Origin: an uncultured Verrucomicrobia subdivision 3 bacterium | GTDB lineage: Bacteria; Verrucomicrobiota; Verrucomicrobiia; Limisphaerales; UBA11358 | Direction of reading: 5' to 3' | Assembly: GCA_903875465.1 (NCBI GenBank) | Contig: CAIQWB010000038.1 | Location: 1 to 64,000 of the forward strand | DNA: 64,000 nt | Shown here: piece by piece, positions 1 to 7,598 of the stretch | Position numbering within the stretch: the stretch's first letter is position 1 | Layout: each line of letters opens with the position of its first letter | Made by a program: the position numbers and the translations under genes | Notes under the pieces: generated by a model | Database searches by the model: none | Told to the model about the DNA's origin: nothing | The model's input: only the letters and a program-made list of their open reading frames with translations

Positions 1-40
1 AGCGCAACCACTTGCCTTTCGATTGCATGGATCCGGCTAA

Positions 41-148
41 GGCCTGACCCCTTCTACCATGCCGCTGGCCTGGATTGCCCGGCGGCTGGTCATGGGCAGT
101 CGCGGTTATCTGACCTGGTTGCTGCAGCGGAAAGATAAAACCCCCTAA
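41..148 (+). pseudogene. Possible C-terminal remnant of a REP-associated (Y1-type) transposase
   Basis: An open stretch between a stop at 38-40 and a TAA at 146-148 encodes about 35 residues, with the core WIARRLVMGSRGYLTWLLQR from an ATG at 59. From memory, this helix-turn-helix-like ending resembles the tails of REP-associated tyrosine transposases in Verrucomicrobia and Planctomycetes. No catalytic HUH or Tyr region is visible because the window starts here and the frame is closed just upstream. It is therefore a truncated or frameshifted remnant at best. A short unrelated ORF is the alternative. REP-like palindromes lie about 1 kb downstream, which fits the idea. Confidence 0.35.
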
Positions 149-247
149 AATATGCCAATCCCATTAACTGACCCTTTTGCGGCGAATTTGACAATAAAAT
201 GGCTTATTTGTTCAGGTTTTTCCGGGGTGGCAGGCGTCAAAATCCAC

Positions 248-275
248 TTGAATTTTTTCCCTGCCACACTATAGT
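248..275 (+). promoter_or_regulatory. Candidate promoter of the Bax-inhibitor-1 gene
   Basis: TTGAAT at 248-253 and TATAGT at 270-275 are separated by 16 bp and match the sigma-70 consensus well. The predicted transcription start (about 282) falls almost on the ATG at 284, so the transcript would be nearly leaderless. No Shine-Dalgarno sequence precedes the ATG, in keeping with this. It is a motif match only. Confidence 0.35.
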
Positions 276-283
276 TTGCCCAC

Positions 284-1000
284 ATGGAAACATCTAATCC
301 ACTTTTACAACGCGACATTGATTTTTCAGCCACGGAAGCCACTGGGGCCATGACTTTGAATGGGACCACGAACAAGGCCGGGATTCTGCTGCTGTTATGC
401 ATCATTTCCTCCTTTTTTTCGTGGACGCATCCGCAGTGGCAAATGCCCTTGATTGTGGTGGGGGTGCTGGGTGGTCTGGTGGCCTGTCTGGCCGGCACGT
501 TCGCCCCGAAAACCTCACCGATTGCCGCCCCGGCTTATGCGGTGCTGGAAGGTCTGGCCCTGGGGGCTTTGTCGTCCATTTTTGAACTGCGCTTCCCGGG
601 CATCGTGGCGAATGCGATGCTGCTTACCTTCAGTGTCTTGGGCTTGATGCTGTTTCTTTATACCACCCGGATCATCCGGGTGACGGACCGGATGGTCATG
701 GGGATTGTGATGGCCACGGGCGCCATTGCGCTGGTTTACCTGCTGGACATGGTGCTGGGCTTTTTCGGGGTGCACATCCCCGGACTGAACTCCTCTGGTC
801 CCCTGGGCATTGGCATCAGCCTGGTCATCGTTGGGGTGGCAGCCTTCAACCTGCTGCTGGATTTTGCGGTCATTGAGTCCAACGTGCAACAAGGCGCGCC
901 GAAGTACATGGAGTGGTATTGCGGGATGGCCCTGCTGGTGACGCTGGTCTGGCTGTATTTGGAAATTCTCCGCCTGCTGTCAAAGATGCAGAAGCGCTGA
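284..1000 (+). CDS. Bax inhibitor-1/YccA family integral membrane protein
   Basis: The 238-residue protein has about seven hydrophobic helices after a polar N-terminus of roughly 30 residues. This is the size and topology of bacterial BI-1/YccA proteins (TMBIM-like). Recognisable family segments are the helix start following 'NKAGILLLL', the central region around residues 85-110 and the C-terminal 'YMEWYCGMALLVTLVWLYLE' helix. Family members sit in the inner membrane; some act as pH-sensitive calcium leak channels and E. coli YccA modulates FtsH. The specific role here is unknown. The ATG at 284 is chosen because it follows a promoter-like sequence and begins a family-like N-terminus. The gene stands alone. 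Confidence 0.85.
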   Translation: METSNPLLQRDIDFSATEATGAMTLNGTTNKAGILLLLCIISSFFSWTHPQWQMPLIVVGVLGGLVACLAGTFAPKTSPIAAPAYAVLEGLALGALSSIFELRFPGIVANAMLLTFSVLGLMLFLYTTRIIRVTDRMVMGIVMATGAIALVYLLDMVLGFFGVHIPGLNSSGPLGIGISLVIVGVAAFNLLLDFAVIESNVQQGAPKYMEWYCGMALLVTLVWLYLEILRLLSKMQKR

Positions 1001-1632
1001 TAGGAAAAGTCGTGGCAGGGGCCGGTGGGCAAACTTGGATTTGCTGGCCGGCCCCTTTTTGGTTGATGGCGGCTGGTAACCTGCGGTGACCCTCCGCGTG
1101 GGGGGGCAAGGGCGAGCGAAACACCACTGTTAAGACAGGCCACCGGGGCGGGCGGTTTGGCCAGGCATTGGTGACCGGACCTTGAGGCGGGCTGAAGCCC
1201 GCGCTCCGGGAAGGAAAGGTGCGCTTTGCAACAGGACTGAGCTTATAAATTAACAGTTCGAGCGGCGGGTTGGGGTGGCTGACCAAAACACTGTGGAGAC
1301 AGGCGACCGGGGTGGGCGGTTTGGCCGGGTACTGGAGGGCGGGCGTTGAGGCGGGCTGAAGCCCGCGCTCCGGGAAAGATATGTGCGCTTTGCAACAGGA
1401 CTGAGCTTATAAATTAACAGTTCGAGTACCCGGTTGGGGTGGCGGAACAAAACACTGTGGAGACAGGCAACGGGGGGGGCGGTTTGGCCGGGTACTAGAG
1501 GGCGGACGTTGAGGCGGGCTGAAGCCCGCGCTCCGGGAAAGAAAGGTGTGCGTTTCAACCGGCCGGACCTGAAAAATTACCATTTCGAGCTTGCCTTTTG
1601 GTGTGCCTGACCAAAAGATTGTTGGTTCATAT
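1001..1632. other. Gene-free spacer dominated by tandem repeats
   Basis: This 632-bp stretch holds no ORF with coding character. Its first 110 bases show no feature I recognise. The rest, from about 1120, is the tandem repeat block described separately, running up to the start of the TPR gene. Confidence 0.7.
1120..1620. repeat. Three tandem copies of a ~164-bp unit containing a REP-like palindrome
   Basis: Anchor sequences recur with a spacing of 163-164 bp: the palindrome-containing GAGGCGGGCTGAAGCCCGCG begins at 1184, 1348 and 1511, and the 'AGACAGGC' anchor ends at 1140, 1304 and 1468. Each unit contains the perfect inverted repeat GCGGGCT-GA-AGCCCGC. Copies two and three are nearly identical; the first and the trailing end, which runs into the start region of the next gene, are diverged. 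A related, degenerate single palindrome sits at 12513-12538. This looks like a REP-derived tandem array produced by local duplication. Confidence 0.85.
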
Positions 1633-2343
1633 ATGGAATCACAAGACACCGAATCATTGGTCTATTTTAAAATCGTGCCGGCCATCGTGGCCAATAAAAA
1701 CCGGATTATCGGTGGCGTGGCGGCGATCGTGGTGGTGGTTTTGCTCGTTTTATTTTTGTCGTGGCAAAAGGAGCAAAAGGAAGTGAGTGCCGGCCAGGCT
1801 TTTTCCCAATTATGGGTTTCGGCCCAGGCCAGTACGAGCCCCAGCCAGTTGTCCGGTGAGTATTTGAAAATTGCCGGTGATTATGCGAATACGCACACGG
1901 GTGAGCGGGCCCAGTTGCAGGCGGCGACGGTGTTGTTTTCGGCCGGCAATTATGCGGAGGCCCAGACGCAATTTCAAAAATTCGTGGATACTTATCCCAA
2001 CAGTGCCTTGATTGCCACCGCTTTTCTGGGCGTGGCTTCGGCCTTGGAAGCGCAAGGCAAAGCGGATGCGGCCCTGGAGTCCTACAAAAAAATATTGGAT
2101 GCTTTCAACAATCCGGCCACCCAGTTCCCGGCCAAATTTGCCGCTGCCCGCATTGATGAGCAGCAGGGCAAGGTGGCCGAGGCCCTGCGGTATTACCAAG
2201 AAGTCGCCCGCTCGGCCCCGAACACGGCCTTGGGCCAGCAAGCGAATCTCAAGGCGGTGGAACTGGCGGCCACGCTGCCCGCCAAGGCTCCCGCTCCGGC
2301 GGCCGTTCCGATGAGCGCTCCGGCGGTACCGGCGAGTAAATAA
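1633..2343 (+). CDS. Membrane-anchored TPR protein, YfgM-like
   Basis: The protein has 236 residues from the ATG at 1633. An in-frame ATG at 1591 lies inside the repeat block and is rejected. A cytoplasmic N-terminus of about 24 residues is followed by one strong transmembrane helix (about residues 25-42). A tetratricopeptide region then spans about 65-215, with two or more helix pairs such as 'NYAEAQTQFQKFVDTYPNSA' and 'GKVAEALRYYQEVARSAPNT'. The tail is rich in Ala and Pro. The architecture matches YfgM/TPR_21 proteins, which in E. coli associate with SecYEG and the periplasmic chaperone network. No partner gene is nearby, so function is inferred from architecture alone. The mutT-like gene starts 37 bp downstream. 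Confidence 0.75.
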   Translation: MESQDTESLVYFKIVPAIVANKNRIIGGVAAIVVVVLLVLFLSWQKEQKEVSAGQAFSQLWVSAQASTSPSQLSGEYLKIAGDYANTHTGERAQLQAATVLFSAGNYAEAQTQFQKFVDTYPNSALIATAFLGVASALEAQGKADAALESYKKILDAFNNPATQFPAKFAAARIDEQQGKVAEALRYYQEVARSAPNTALGQQANLKAVELAATLPAKAPAPAAVPMSAPAVPASK

Positions 2344-2380
2344 CAGCTCAGGACGCCCTTTTCACCTGGCCGCCGCCATT

Positions 2381-2791
2381 ATGATTGCCCCGGGAGCGAT
2401 TGAAGTGGCGGCGGCTTTGATTTTTCGGGACGGGAAATTACTCATTACCCAGCGTCACCGGCACGCGCACCTGGGTGGCTTGTGGGAATTTCCCGGCGGC
2501 AAGCGGGAACCCGGGGAAACTTGGGAAGTTTGCGTTATTCGCGAAATTCAGGAGGAATTGGGGGTTACCATGGTGGTGAACAGCCAGTTCGCAGAAATCA
2601 CCCACGCCTACCCGGAAAAAACGGTCCACCTCAAATTCTTCACGGGAACCCTGCTTGCCGGTGAACCCCGGCCCCTGGGCTGCGCGGCCTGCCGCTGGGT
2701 CAACCAGTCCGAGTTGGCTGACTTTCCCTTCCCCGCAGCGGACGCGCAATTGCTGGAAAAACTAAAAAGCCCACACAGTGTGTGGGCTTGA
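2381..2791 (+). CDS. Nudix hydrolase, MutT-like (8-oxo-dGTP diphosphatase type)
   Basis: The 136-residue protein carries a perfect Nudix box from G40 to V62 (G-x5-E-x7-REIQEELGV, with E46, R54, E55, E58 and E59). The preceding 'LGGLWEFPGGK' is typical of the MutT subgroup, which hydrolyses oxidised dGTP to the monophosphate to prevent AT-to-CG transversions. Length and the 'ITQR' strand near residue 22 also fit MutT. The substrate is inferred; other Nudix enzymes share the box. The last ~25 bases of the gene form a perfect hairpin that appears to serve as terminator for the convergent gene on the other strand. Confidence 0.85.
   Translation: MIAPGAIEVAAALIFRDGKLLITQRHRHAHLGGLWEFPGGKREPGETWEVCVIREIQEELGVTMVVNSQFAEITHAYPEKTVHLKFFTGTLLAGEPRPLGCAACRWVNQSELADFPFPAADAQLLEKLKSPHSVWA
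2764..2789 (-). terminator. Intrinsic terminator of the NDK-like gene, inside the end of the Nudix gene
   Basis: AAGCCCACAC (2767-2776) pairs perfectly with GTGTGGGCTT (2780-2789) around a 3-nt loop. Read on the minus strand, the stem is followed directly by a run of T (complement of A64-A68), as in a rho-independent terminator. It lies 30 bp beyond the stop of the minus-strand gene ending at 2822 and overlaps codons of the plus-strand gene. Confidence 0.7.
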
Positions 2792-2821
2792 AAACGAAGA
2801 TTTGGTGATGCAGCGTGCGGA

Positions 2822-3997
2822 TTAAACCACGCCGTAAAATTCCCGGATGATTTCGCGGAAATTGTTGTCGCCAACCTGGACAATGCCCATTTCCCGAACG
2901 GCATTTTCCGGGGCATCGCTGGCGTGGGCGGCATTGACCATGATGGTGGAACCAAACTCGCGGCGGATGGATCCGGGCGGGGCCTTGGAGGGATCGGTCG
3001 GTCCGAGGACGTCGCGAATCTTGTTCACGGCATTGACGCCTTCATAAACCAGGGCGATGCACTTCTCGGTGCCGGGCTCATTGAATTCCTTTTCCGTGGG
3101 ACATTCGCCAGGGGACCGGCCGGACATGAACCGGACGATGTTGTCGAACTGGTTGTCGCCAAACAATGGTCCAAGGACTTCACCGAGGGCTTTTTGATCG
3201 CCGGGCGGAATCTTGAAACCGAGTTCTTTTTCGAGAATTCCGGCGGCTTTGCCGGCAATGGCGTCCTTCAATTTGGCGCGCAGGACTTCGCGCACCGGGC
3301 CGTAAAACTCGCTGGCTTGGGCGGTGCTCATGCGCAGAATCTTGATGCCAACGATATAAAGCCCCGTGCGGGAGAAGAAATCGATGACATTTCCGGGACG
3401 GCCAGTGGGAAAACGGAAGTTGTCCGGCTTGATCAGCACCAGGGTGCGTTCGCCTTTTTCACCGGGCTGATATTGGATGACGTTATTCAGAATTCCGCCA
3501 TCGGCATCGGAATACCTGGCCCACATTTTCAACTTGGTGTCGGCTTCCTCGGTATTGGGGGCGGCAAACACGGCCGGCTCAAAGTAGCGCACCTGGCCGT
3601 TTTCCTCGAGAATGAGATCGCCGTAGGTGTCGCGAATGGACTCACCCACCCGGCGTTCGGGATTCAGGTTGCCGACGACGGAACGCACTTTGCGCACGGC
3701 CTCATCGCCACGGAACAACAACATCATCACCCGCTTGCGAATGCCGGTTTTGGGATCGGGGGAGAGGTTTTTCAGGGTGTAATCCCGGAGCATTTCCTGG
3801 ATTTTGCGGTCCTGGGTGTCATGCGCGGACACGATGGTGGAGGCATATTCCTGCACGAGTTCGGCGCTGGGCGCAAACATGCGCATGGCCACGAGGTCAA
3901 GTCCGGTGCGGGTGATCAAACGGCTAAGAATGCCGCCCGTACGGGATTTGTGTAATGAATAGGGGGTTAGAATGACGTAAGCGAGCTGCTGTGACAT
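2822..3997 (-). CDS. Two-domain nucleoside-diphosphate-kinase-like protein
   Basis: The 391-residue protein is about 2.5 times the usual NDK length (about 140). The C-terminal half (residues 185-390) has NDK features: 'LIKPD' with K190, the segment 'IALVYEGVNAVNKIRDVLGP', 'PGSIRREFG', and 'NAAHASDAPENA' carrying the expected phospho-histidine H358. It also has an insertion of about 40 residues (about 235-290). The N-terminal half (residues 5-160) repeats the fold in weaker form ('YVILTPYSL', 'MMLLFRGDEAVRKVRSVVGN', 'ESIRDTYG'), but Lys is lost and F144 stands where His is expected. The C-terminal domain is thus probably the active NTP:NDP phosphotransferase, the N-terminal one regulatory or structural. 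It lies 11 bp downstream of a DUF5679 gene on the same strand. Confidence 0.8.
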   Translation of the reverse strand: MSQQLAYVILTPYSLHKSRTGGILSRLITRTGLDLVAMRMFAPSAELVQEYASTIVSAHDTQDRKIQEMLRDYTLKNLSPDPKTGIRKRVMMLLFRGDEAVRKVRSVVGNLNPERRVGESIRDTYGDLILEENGQVRYFEPAVFAAPNTEEADTKLKMWARYSDADGGILNNVIQYQPGEKGERTLVLIKPDNFRFPTGRPGNVIDFFSRTGLYIVGIKILRMSTAQASEFYGPVREVLRAKLKDAIAGKAAGILEKELGFKIPPGDQKALGEVLGPLFGDNQFDNIVRFMSGRSPGECPTEKEFNEPGTEKCIALVYEGVNAVNKIRDVLGPTDPSKAPPGSIRREFGSTIMVNAAHASDAPENAVREMGIVQVGDNNFREIIREFYGVV

Positions 3998-4008
3998 AAA
4001 TTGATGAT

Positions 4009-4203
4009 TTAAACGGAGTCGGGATTGGGATTGGTCGATGAAGCCGGCGCGACAGCCGCCTTGCCACCCAGGATTTTAAACATAACGGTGCCGCAGGTGG
4101 GGCACTTGCCCTTGATGGCTTTGCGCCCATTCTTCATGGTTTCTTCCACGCCATTGGCAATTTCCTTTTTGGCTTTGCACTTAACGCAATATCCTTCAGG
4201 CAT
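4009..4203 (-). CDS. DUF5679 small zinc-binding protein
   Basis: From the ATG at 4203 the product has 64 residues; an in-frame ATG eight codons upstream (4227) is possible. It begins 'MPEGYCVKCKAKKEI' and continues 'GKCPTCGTVMFKI', giving two CxxC pairs that must bind one zinc ion. This is the DUF5679 pattern, a family of tiny zinc ribbons found widely in bacteria and archaea with no proven function. The last ~17 residues are a disordered Ala/Ser/Pro/Asn tail. It is the first gene of a probable two-gene transcript with the NDK-like gene, 11 bp apart. Confidence 0.75.
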   Translation of the reverse strand: MPEGYCVKCKAKKEIANGVEETMKNGRKAIKGKCPTCGTVMFKILGGKAAVAPASSTNPNPDSV

Positions 4204-4361
4204 AAATAGTCTGACTGCTGGCTTCATGCTTCACAATCAGGCGGACAGCCTAGCCGACCCCCCGGCCCCGCGCAACTTCAAACGCGGGCAACCGGCGACG
4301 CGGGGGACGTCCAACGGCGGCCAAGGGCGCCGGCGAATCGCCTAAAAGGGGGTCGCCGAAG

Positions 4362-4393
4362 CAAAAAAACGCCCGGCGGTGGTCCGCCGGGCG
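4362..4393 (-). terminator. Rho-independent terminator of the mre-rod-rng operon
   Basis: CGCCCGGCGG (4370-4379) and CCGCCGGGCG (4384-4393) form a perfect 10-bp GC stem with a 4-nt loop. On the minus strand it is followed by seven T residues (complement of A4363-A4369). It lies 20 bp after the rng stop, so it closes the long minus-strand operon. Confidence 0.9.
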
Positions 4394-4412
4394 TTGAGGT
4401 TTTAAGGGAGGT

Positions 4413-6368
4413 TCACTGGCCGACGCTGGCCAGTTCTTCGTTGTTTTCCACGTTGACGATTTTGAACTGCTCGGCATGCATGCCGGTGTCGGCACGGAAG
4501 GACAGTTTGCCGAAGTAGCGTTTTTCCATCTCGATGAGATGCTTTTCGTCTTCCGTGCGCAAGCGTTCCAGCACGGTGGGGTGAACCACAATGCGGAGTT
4601 GGAAGTCGGACTCGTCCCGGGTGCGTTTTTTGAGGATTTCCTGGAGTTTGCGCTGGATTTCCACGCTCATGGTGACGGTGCTCTTGACCTTGCCGCGGCC
4701 CTTGCAATAGGGGCAGTCGTCGTACACAGCGGCGCGGACGCTCTCGGTATGGCGCTGCCGGGTCATTTCCATGAGGCCGAGCTGGGAAATGGGCAGGATG
4801 TGGGTCTTGGCCTTGTCGCGGCGCAGACCGTCCTTGACGCGCTGGTAGACGGACTGGCGATCGCGGCCGGATTTCATATCGATGAAGTCCAGGACGATCA
4901 GACCGCCCATGTTGCGCAAGCGGAGCTGCCGGGTGATTTCCTCGGCGGCCTCGAGGTTGACCTTGAGGATGGTGGCTTCCTGATCCTTGCTGCCTTTATG
5001 GCGGCCGGTGTTTACGTCGATGGCCACGAGCGCCTCGGTTTCATCGATGACAATGTAGCCGCCGCTGCGCAGATGCACCTGGCGGGAGAAGGTGTTCTCG
5101 AGTTGTTTGCTGATGTTGAACCGGTCAAAGATCGGCTGGGCATCGGAGTAGAGCTTGATTTTGCCAGCCGAGCGCTTGGAGATTTTGGAAATCATGGTGC
5201 GCATGGCGTCGTAGGCCTTGGGGCTGTCGACCACAATGCGTTCGACGTCCTCGGTCAGGAAATCGCGCACGGTGCGCTCGATCAAATCCGGCTCCTGGAA
5301 CACGCAGGTGGCCATGGGCTGTTTCTTGATGTGCTCTTCCACGCTGTGCCATTCCTCCAGCAGGAGGGCGAGGTCGCGGACGAAATAACGTTTCTGCTGG
5401 CCTTCGCCCGCCGTGCGCATGATGACGCCCATGCCGTCCGGAATGGCGAGTTCCCGCAGAATCTTCTTGAGGCGCTTGCGCTCCTCGGGATTTTCAATTT
5501 TACGGGAAATACCCGACTGATCGGAATTGGGGAGCAGGACGAGGTAACGGCCGGGCAACACCAGGTTGGTGGTAACCCGCGGTCCCTTGGTGCTGATGGG
5601 CCCCTTGGTGACCTGGACGATGATTTCGCTGCCGGGCGGATAGAGCCGCGGGATGTCTTTCTGGGTGATTTTGGGTTTGTCCCGCTTGCGGACACCTTCG
5701 CGCTCAACGATTTCCACACCGCTGTCGAACTGGTTGGGGACGATATCCCAGTAATGAAGAAAGGCATTCTTTTCGAAACCAATGTCCACGAAGGCGGCTT
5801 TCAGGCCATCCTCGAGATTGCGCACCTTGCCTTTGAAAATGCTGCCCACGAGGCGTTCCTCGGTGGTGCGTTCGATGTTGAACTCCTCGAGTTTGCCGTC
5901 TTCCGTGACGGCGACCCGGGTTTCGAGGGTTTCGGCATTGATGACCACTTCTTTGTGGACGCGCTTCTCCGGGCGGATCAAGCGCTGGACTTTGCGCACC
6001 AGGTTGGTGGCGACGGTCTTGATGGTCTCCAGCAAGCCTTTGGGCTGTTCGGGCACGGCGACCGGGGCGAACGGTTTTTCCTCAACCACCTCGGCGGGGG
6101 TTTCCAGGTTGGGTTCGCGGAAGCCACCGGTCTCGGTTTCGGGCGCGGTTTCGGTGGTTTCCGGCACCCCGGCGGCGATATTTTCGGCCCGCTCAATTTC
6201 CTGGCTGTGCCGTTTTTCAAACAGGCGCTCATTTCCGCCCTGCTCGCTCACGACCTCGGCGCGGGCCTGGACGGCCTCGCGATCGGTCTTTTGCGGCGCC
6301 TGCCCGAGGCCTCCCTTGGGGCGGAAACGCATTCCGCGGCGGCGCCGCGAGAATTTTTGGTCACTCAT
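4413..6368 (-). CDS. rng: Ribonuclease E/G family endoribonuclease
   Basis: This 651-residue enzyme cleaves single-stranded AU-rich RNA in rRNA and mRNA processing. Residues 1-130 are a low-complexity, charged extension with a very basic start ('FSRRRRGMRFRPKGG') absent from E. coli RNase G. The catalytic core follows: an S1-like domain (about 174-265), the RNase-H-like/DNase-I-like region with 'AIDVNTGRHKG' (D451) and 'GGLIVLDFIDM' (D494), and the zinc-link 'DCPYCKGRG' (C552, C555). The C-terminus ends soon after the core, so there is no RNase E-type degradosome scaffold. It is the last gene of the cell-shape operon, 2 bp after rodA, a placement also seen for rng in E. coli (mreBCD-yhdE-rng). 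Confidence 0.92.
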   Translation of the reverse strand: MSDQKFSRRRRGMRFRPKGGLGQAPQKTDREAVQARAEVVSEQGGNERLFEKRHSQEIERAENIAAGVPETTETAPETETGGFREPNLETPAEVVEEKPFAPVAVPEQPKGLLETIKTVATNLVRKVQRLIRPEKRVHKEVVINAETLETRVAVTEDGKLEEFNIERTTEERLVGSIFKGKVRNLEDGLKAAFVDIGFEKNAFLHYWDIVPNQFDSGVEIVEREGVRKRDKPKITQKDIPRLYPPGSEIIVQVTKGPISTKGPRVTTNLVLPGRYLVLLPNSDQSGISRKIENPEERKRLKKILRELAIPDGMGVIMRTAGEGQQKRYFVRDLALLLEEWHSVEEHIKKQPMATCVFQEPDLIERTVRDFLTEDVERIVVDSPKAYDAMRTMISKISKRSAGKIKLYSDAQPIFDRFNISKQLENTFSRQVHLRSGGYIVIDETEALVAIDVNTGRHKGSKDQEATILKVNLEAAEEITRQLRLRNMGGLIVLDFIDMKSGRDRQSVYQRVKDGLRRDKAKTHILPISQLGLMEMTRQRHTESVRAAVYDDCPYCKGRGKVKSTVTMSVEIQRKLQEILKKRTRDESDFQLRIVVHPTVLERLRTEDEKHLIEMEKRYFGKLSFRADTGMHAEQFKIVNVENNEELASVGQ

Positions 6369-6370
6369 AA

Positions 6371-7591
6371 TCAGTATCCCTTTCGATGGATGTATATGTT
6401 TTGCATCAAACCCAGTGCGATCAACGAGACGAGCACTGAAGATCCGCCGTAAGACAACAGCGGCAGTGGCACTCCCGTAACGGGCATGATGCGAATATTC
6501 ATGCCGATATTGATAAACACATGGCTGAACAGGAGTGTCACCACCCCGACGGCCACTAATTTACCCAGGCGATCACGTGCCTGGCCGGCGGTTCTCAAGC
6601 CAGTGAAGAGAACCACCGCATACAGCGCGAGCACCGTCACGCTGCCAACGAATCCCTCCTCCTCGGCAATGACAGAGAAGATGAAATCGTTGTGTGCCAC
6701 GGCCCGCGGCAAATAGCCCAGAGCATTCTGGGTTCCCTGCCGCCAGCCTTTCCCCGTGAGCCCCCCCGAGCCGACGGAAATCAACGCCTGCCGAACGTTA
6801 TAAGCATCGTTCAACTCTTTTTGCCGCAAGCGCTGCAACTCCGCGGGCGTGGCATTCCGCGGAGCAAAATGGGTGTAATCGCAGCCAAAATAAATGGCGA
6901 GCCGGTCGCGCTGGTAAGGCTGCATGGGCACCGTCCACCAGCCCACCGGCAGGTAGAAAATGTCCGCGACAAAAAGCGTGGCGAGGATGCCCACCAGGCC
7001 CACCAACCGGACCAGATAACGCCGGGGGGTGCCGGCCACCAACATCATGACCAGTCCCGTGGGGAGCAAAACCAGGGCCGAGCCCAGATCGGGTTCTTTG
7101 AGGATTAACACAAAGGGCAGAAACAACAGGCCCATGCCTTTCCAGAAAATGCGGGGTTGCCGGAGTTCTTCCAGCGGGCGGCTCAGAAAATTGGCGGCGG
7201 CCATAATAAAGGCCAGTTTCGCAAACTCGCTGGGTTGAAATTGAAAAAATTTCAGGTCAATCCAGCGACGTGCCCCCCAACCGTGGGTGCTGCCGATATG
7301 CGGGATCAAGACGGCCACCAGACTGAGGATGGTCACCCAATAGGCCACATAGGACCAGCGGGCGAGCGCCATATAATCCACCAGACACAGGACGCCGGCG
7401 GCGGCCAGGCCCATGAGGTACCAGAGCACCTGGTGCACCCAGCTTTGATTGTACCACGGCAAGGCCACGGCGGAGGGCGTGACCATGGTGGCACTGTAAA
7501 CAAAGGCCACGCTCACGAGCAGCAAGCCGCCGAGCGCCAGCAATTGCAGGCGGTCGATCCGGGAAGGATGGTCGTGAGATTGAAACAGCAT
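6371..7591 (-). CDS. rodA: RodA, peptidoglycan glycosyltransferase of the elongasome
   Basis: The 406-residue SEDS-family polytopic membrane protein polymerises lipid II into glycan strands together with PBP2 during lateral growth. About ten hydrophobic helices are visible. Family hallmarks are 'KEPDLGSALVLLPTG', 'WRQGTQNALGYLPRAVAHNDFIFSVIAEE' (a split motif read across about 270-300) and the end 'PLPLLSYGGSSVLVSLIALG'. The region 'GWGARRWIDLKFFQFQPSEFAKLA' (in two parts) distinguishes RodA/FtsW. It follows mrdA by 7 bp on the same strand, the classic mrdA-rodA pair, which favours RodA over FtsW. Confidence 0.95.
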   Translation of the reverse strand: MLFQSHDHPSRIDRLQLLALGGLLLVSVAFVYSATMVTPSAVALPWYNQSWVHQVLWYLMGLAAAGVLCLVDYMALARWSYVAYWVTILSLVAVLIPHIGSTHGWGARRWIDLKFFQFQPSEFAKLAFIMAAANFLSRPLEELRQPRIFWKGMGLLFLPFVLILKEPDLGSALVLLPTGLVMMLVAGTPRRYLVRLVGLVGILATLFVADIFYLPVGWWTVPMQPYQRDRLAIYFGCDYTHFAPRNATPAELQRLRQKELNDAYNVRQALISVGSGGLTGKGWRQGTQNALGYLPRAVAHNDFIFSVIAEEEGFVGSVTVLALYAVVLFTGLRTAGQARDRLGKLVAVGVVTLLFSHVFINIGMNIRIMPVTGVPLPLLSYGGSSVLVSLIALGLMQNIYIHRKGY

Positions 7592-7598
7592 GATTTAT

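Noticed and set aside
1120-1620. CRISPR array
   Set aside because: The repeats are 164 bp with no short repeat/spacer alternation and no cas genes are in the window.
2924-3955. 343-codon frame opposite the NDK-like gene
   Set aside because: Antisense shadow; the minus-strand frame has clear NDK motifs.
4476-6452. 658-codon open frame opposite the RNase E/G gene
   Set aside because: Shadow of a fully recognisable gene; composition dominated by Ala, Gly, Asp and His with no domain.
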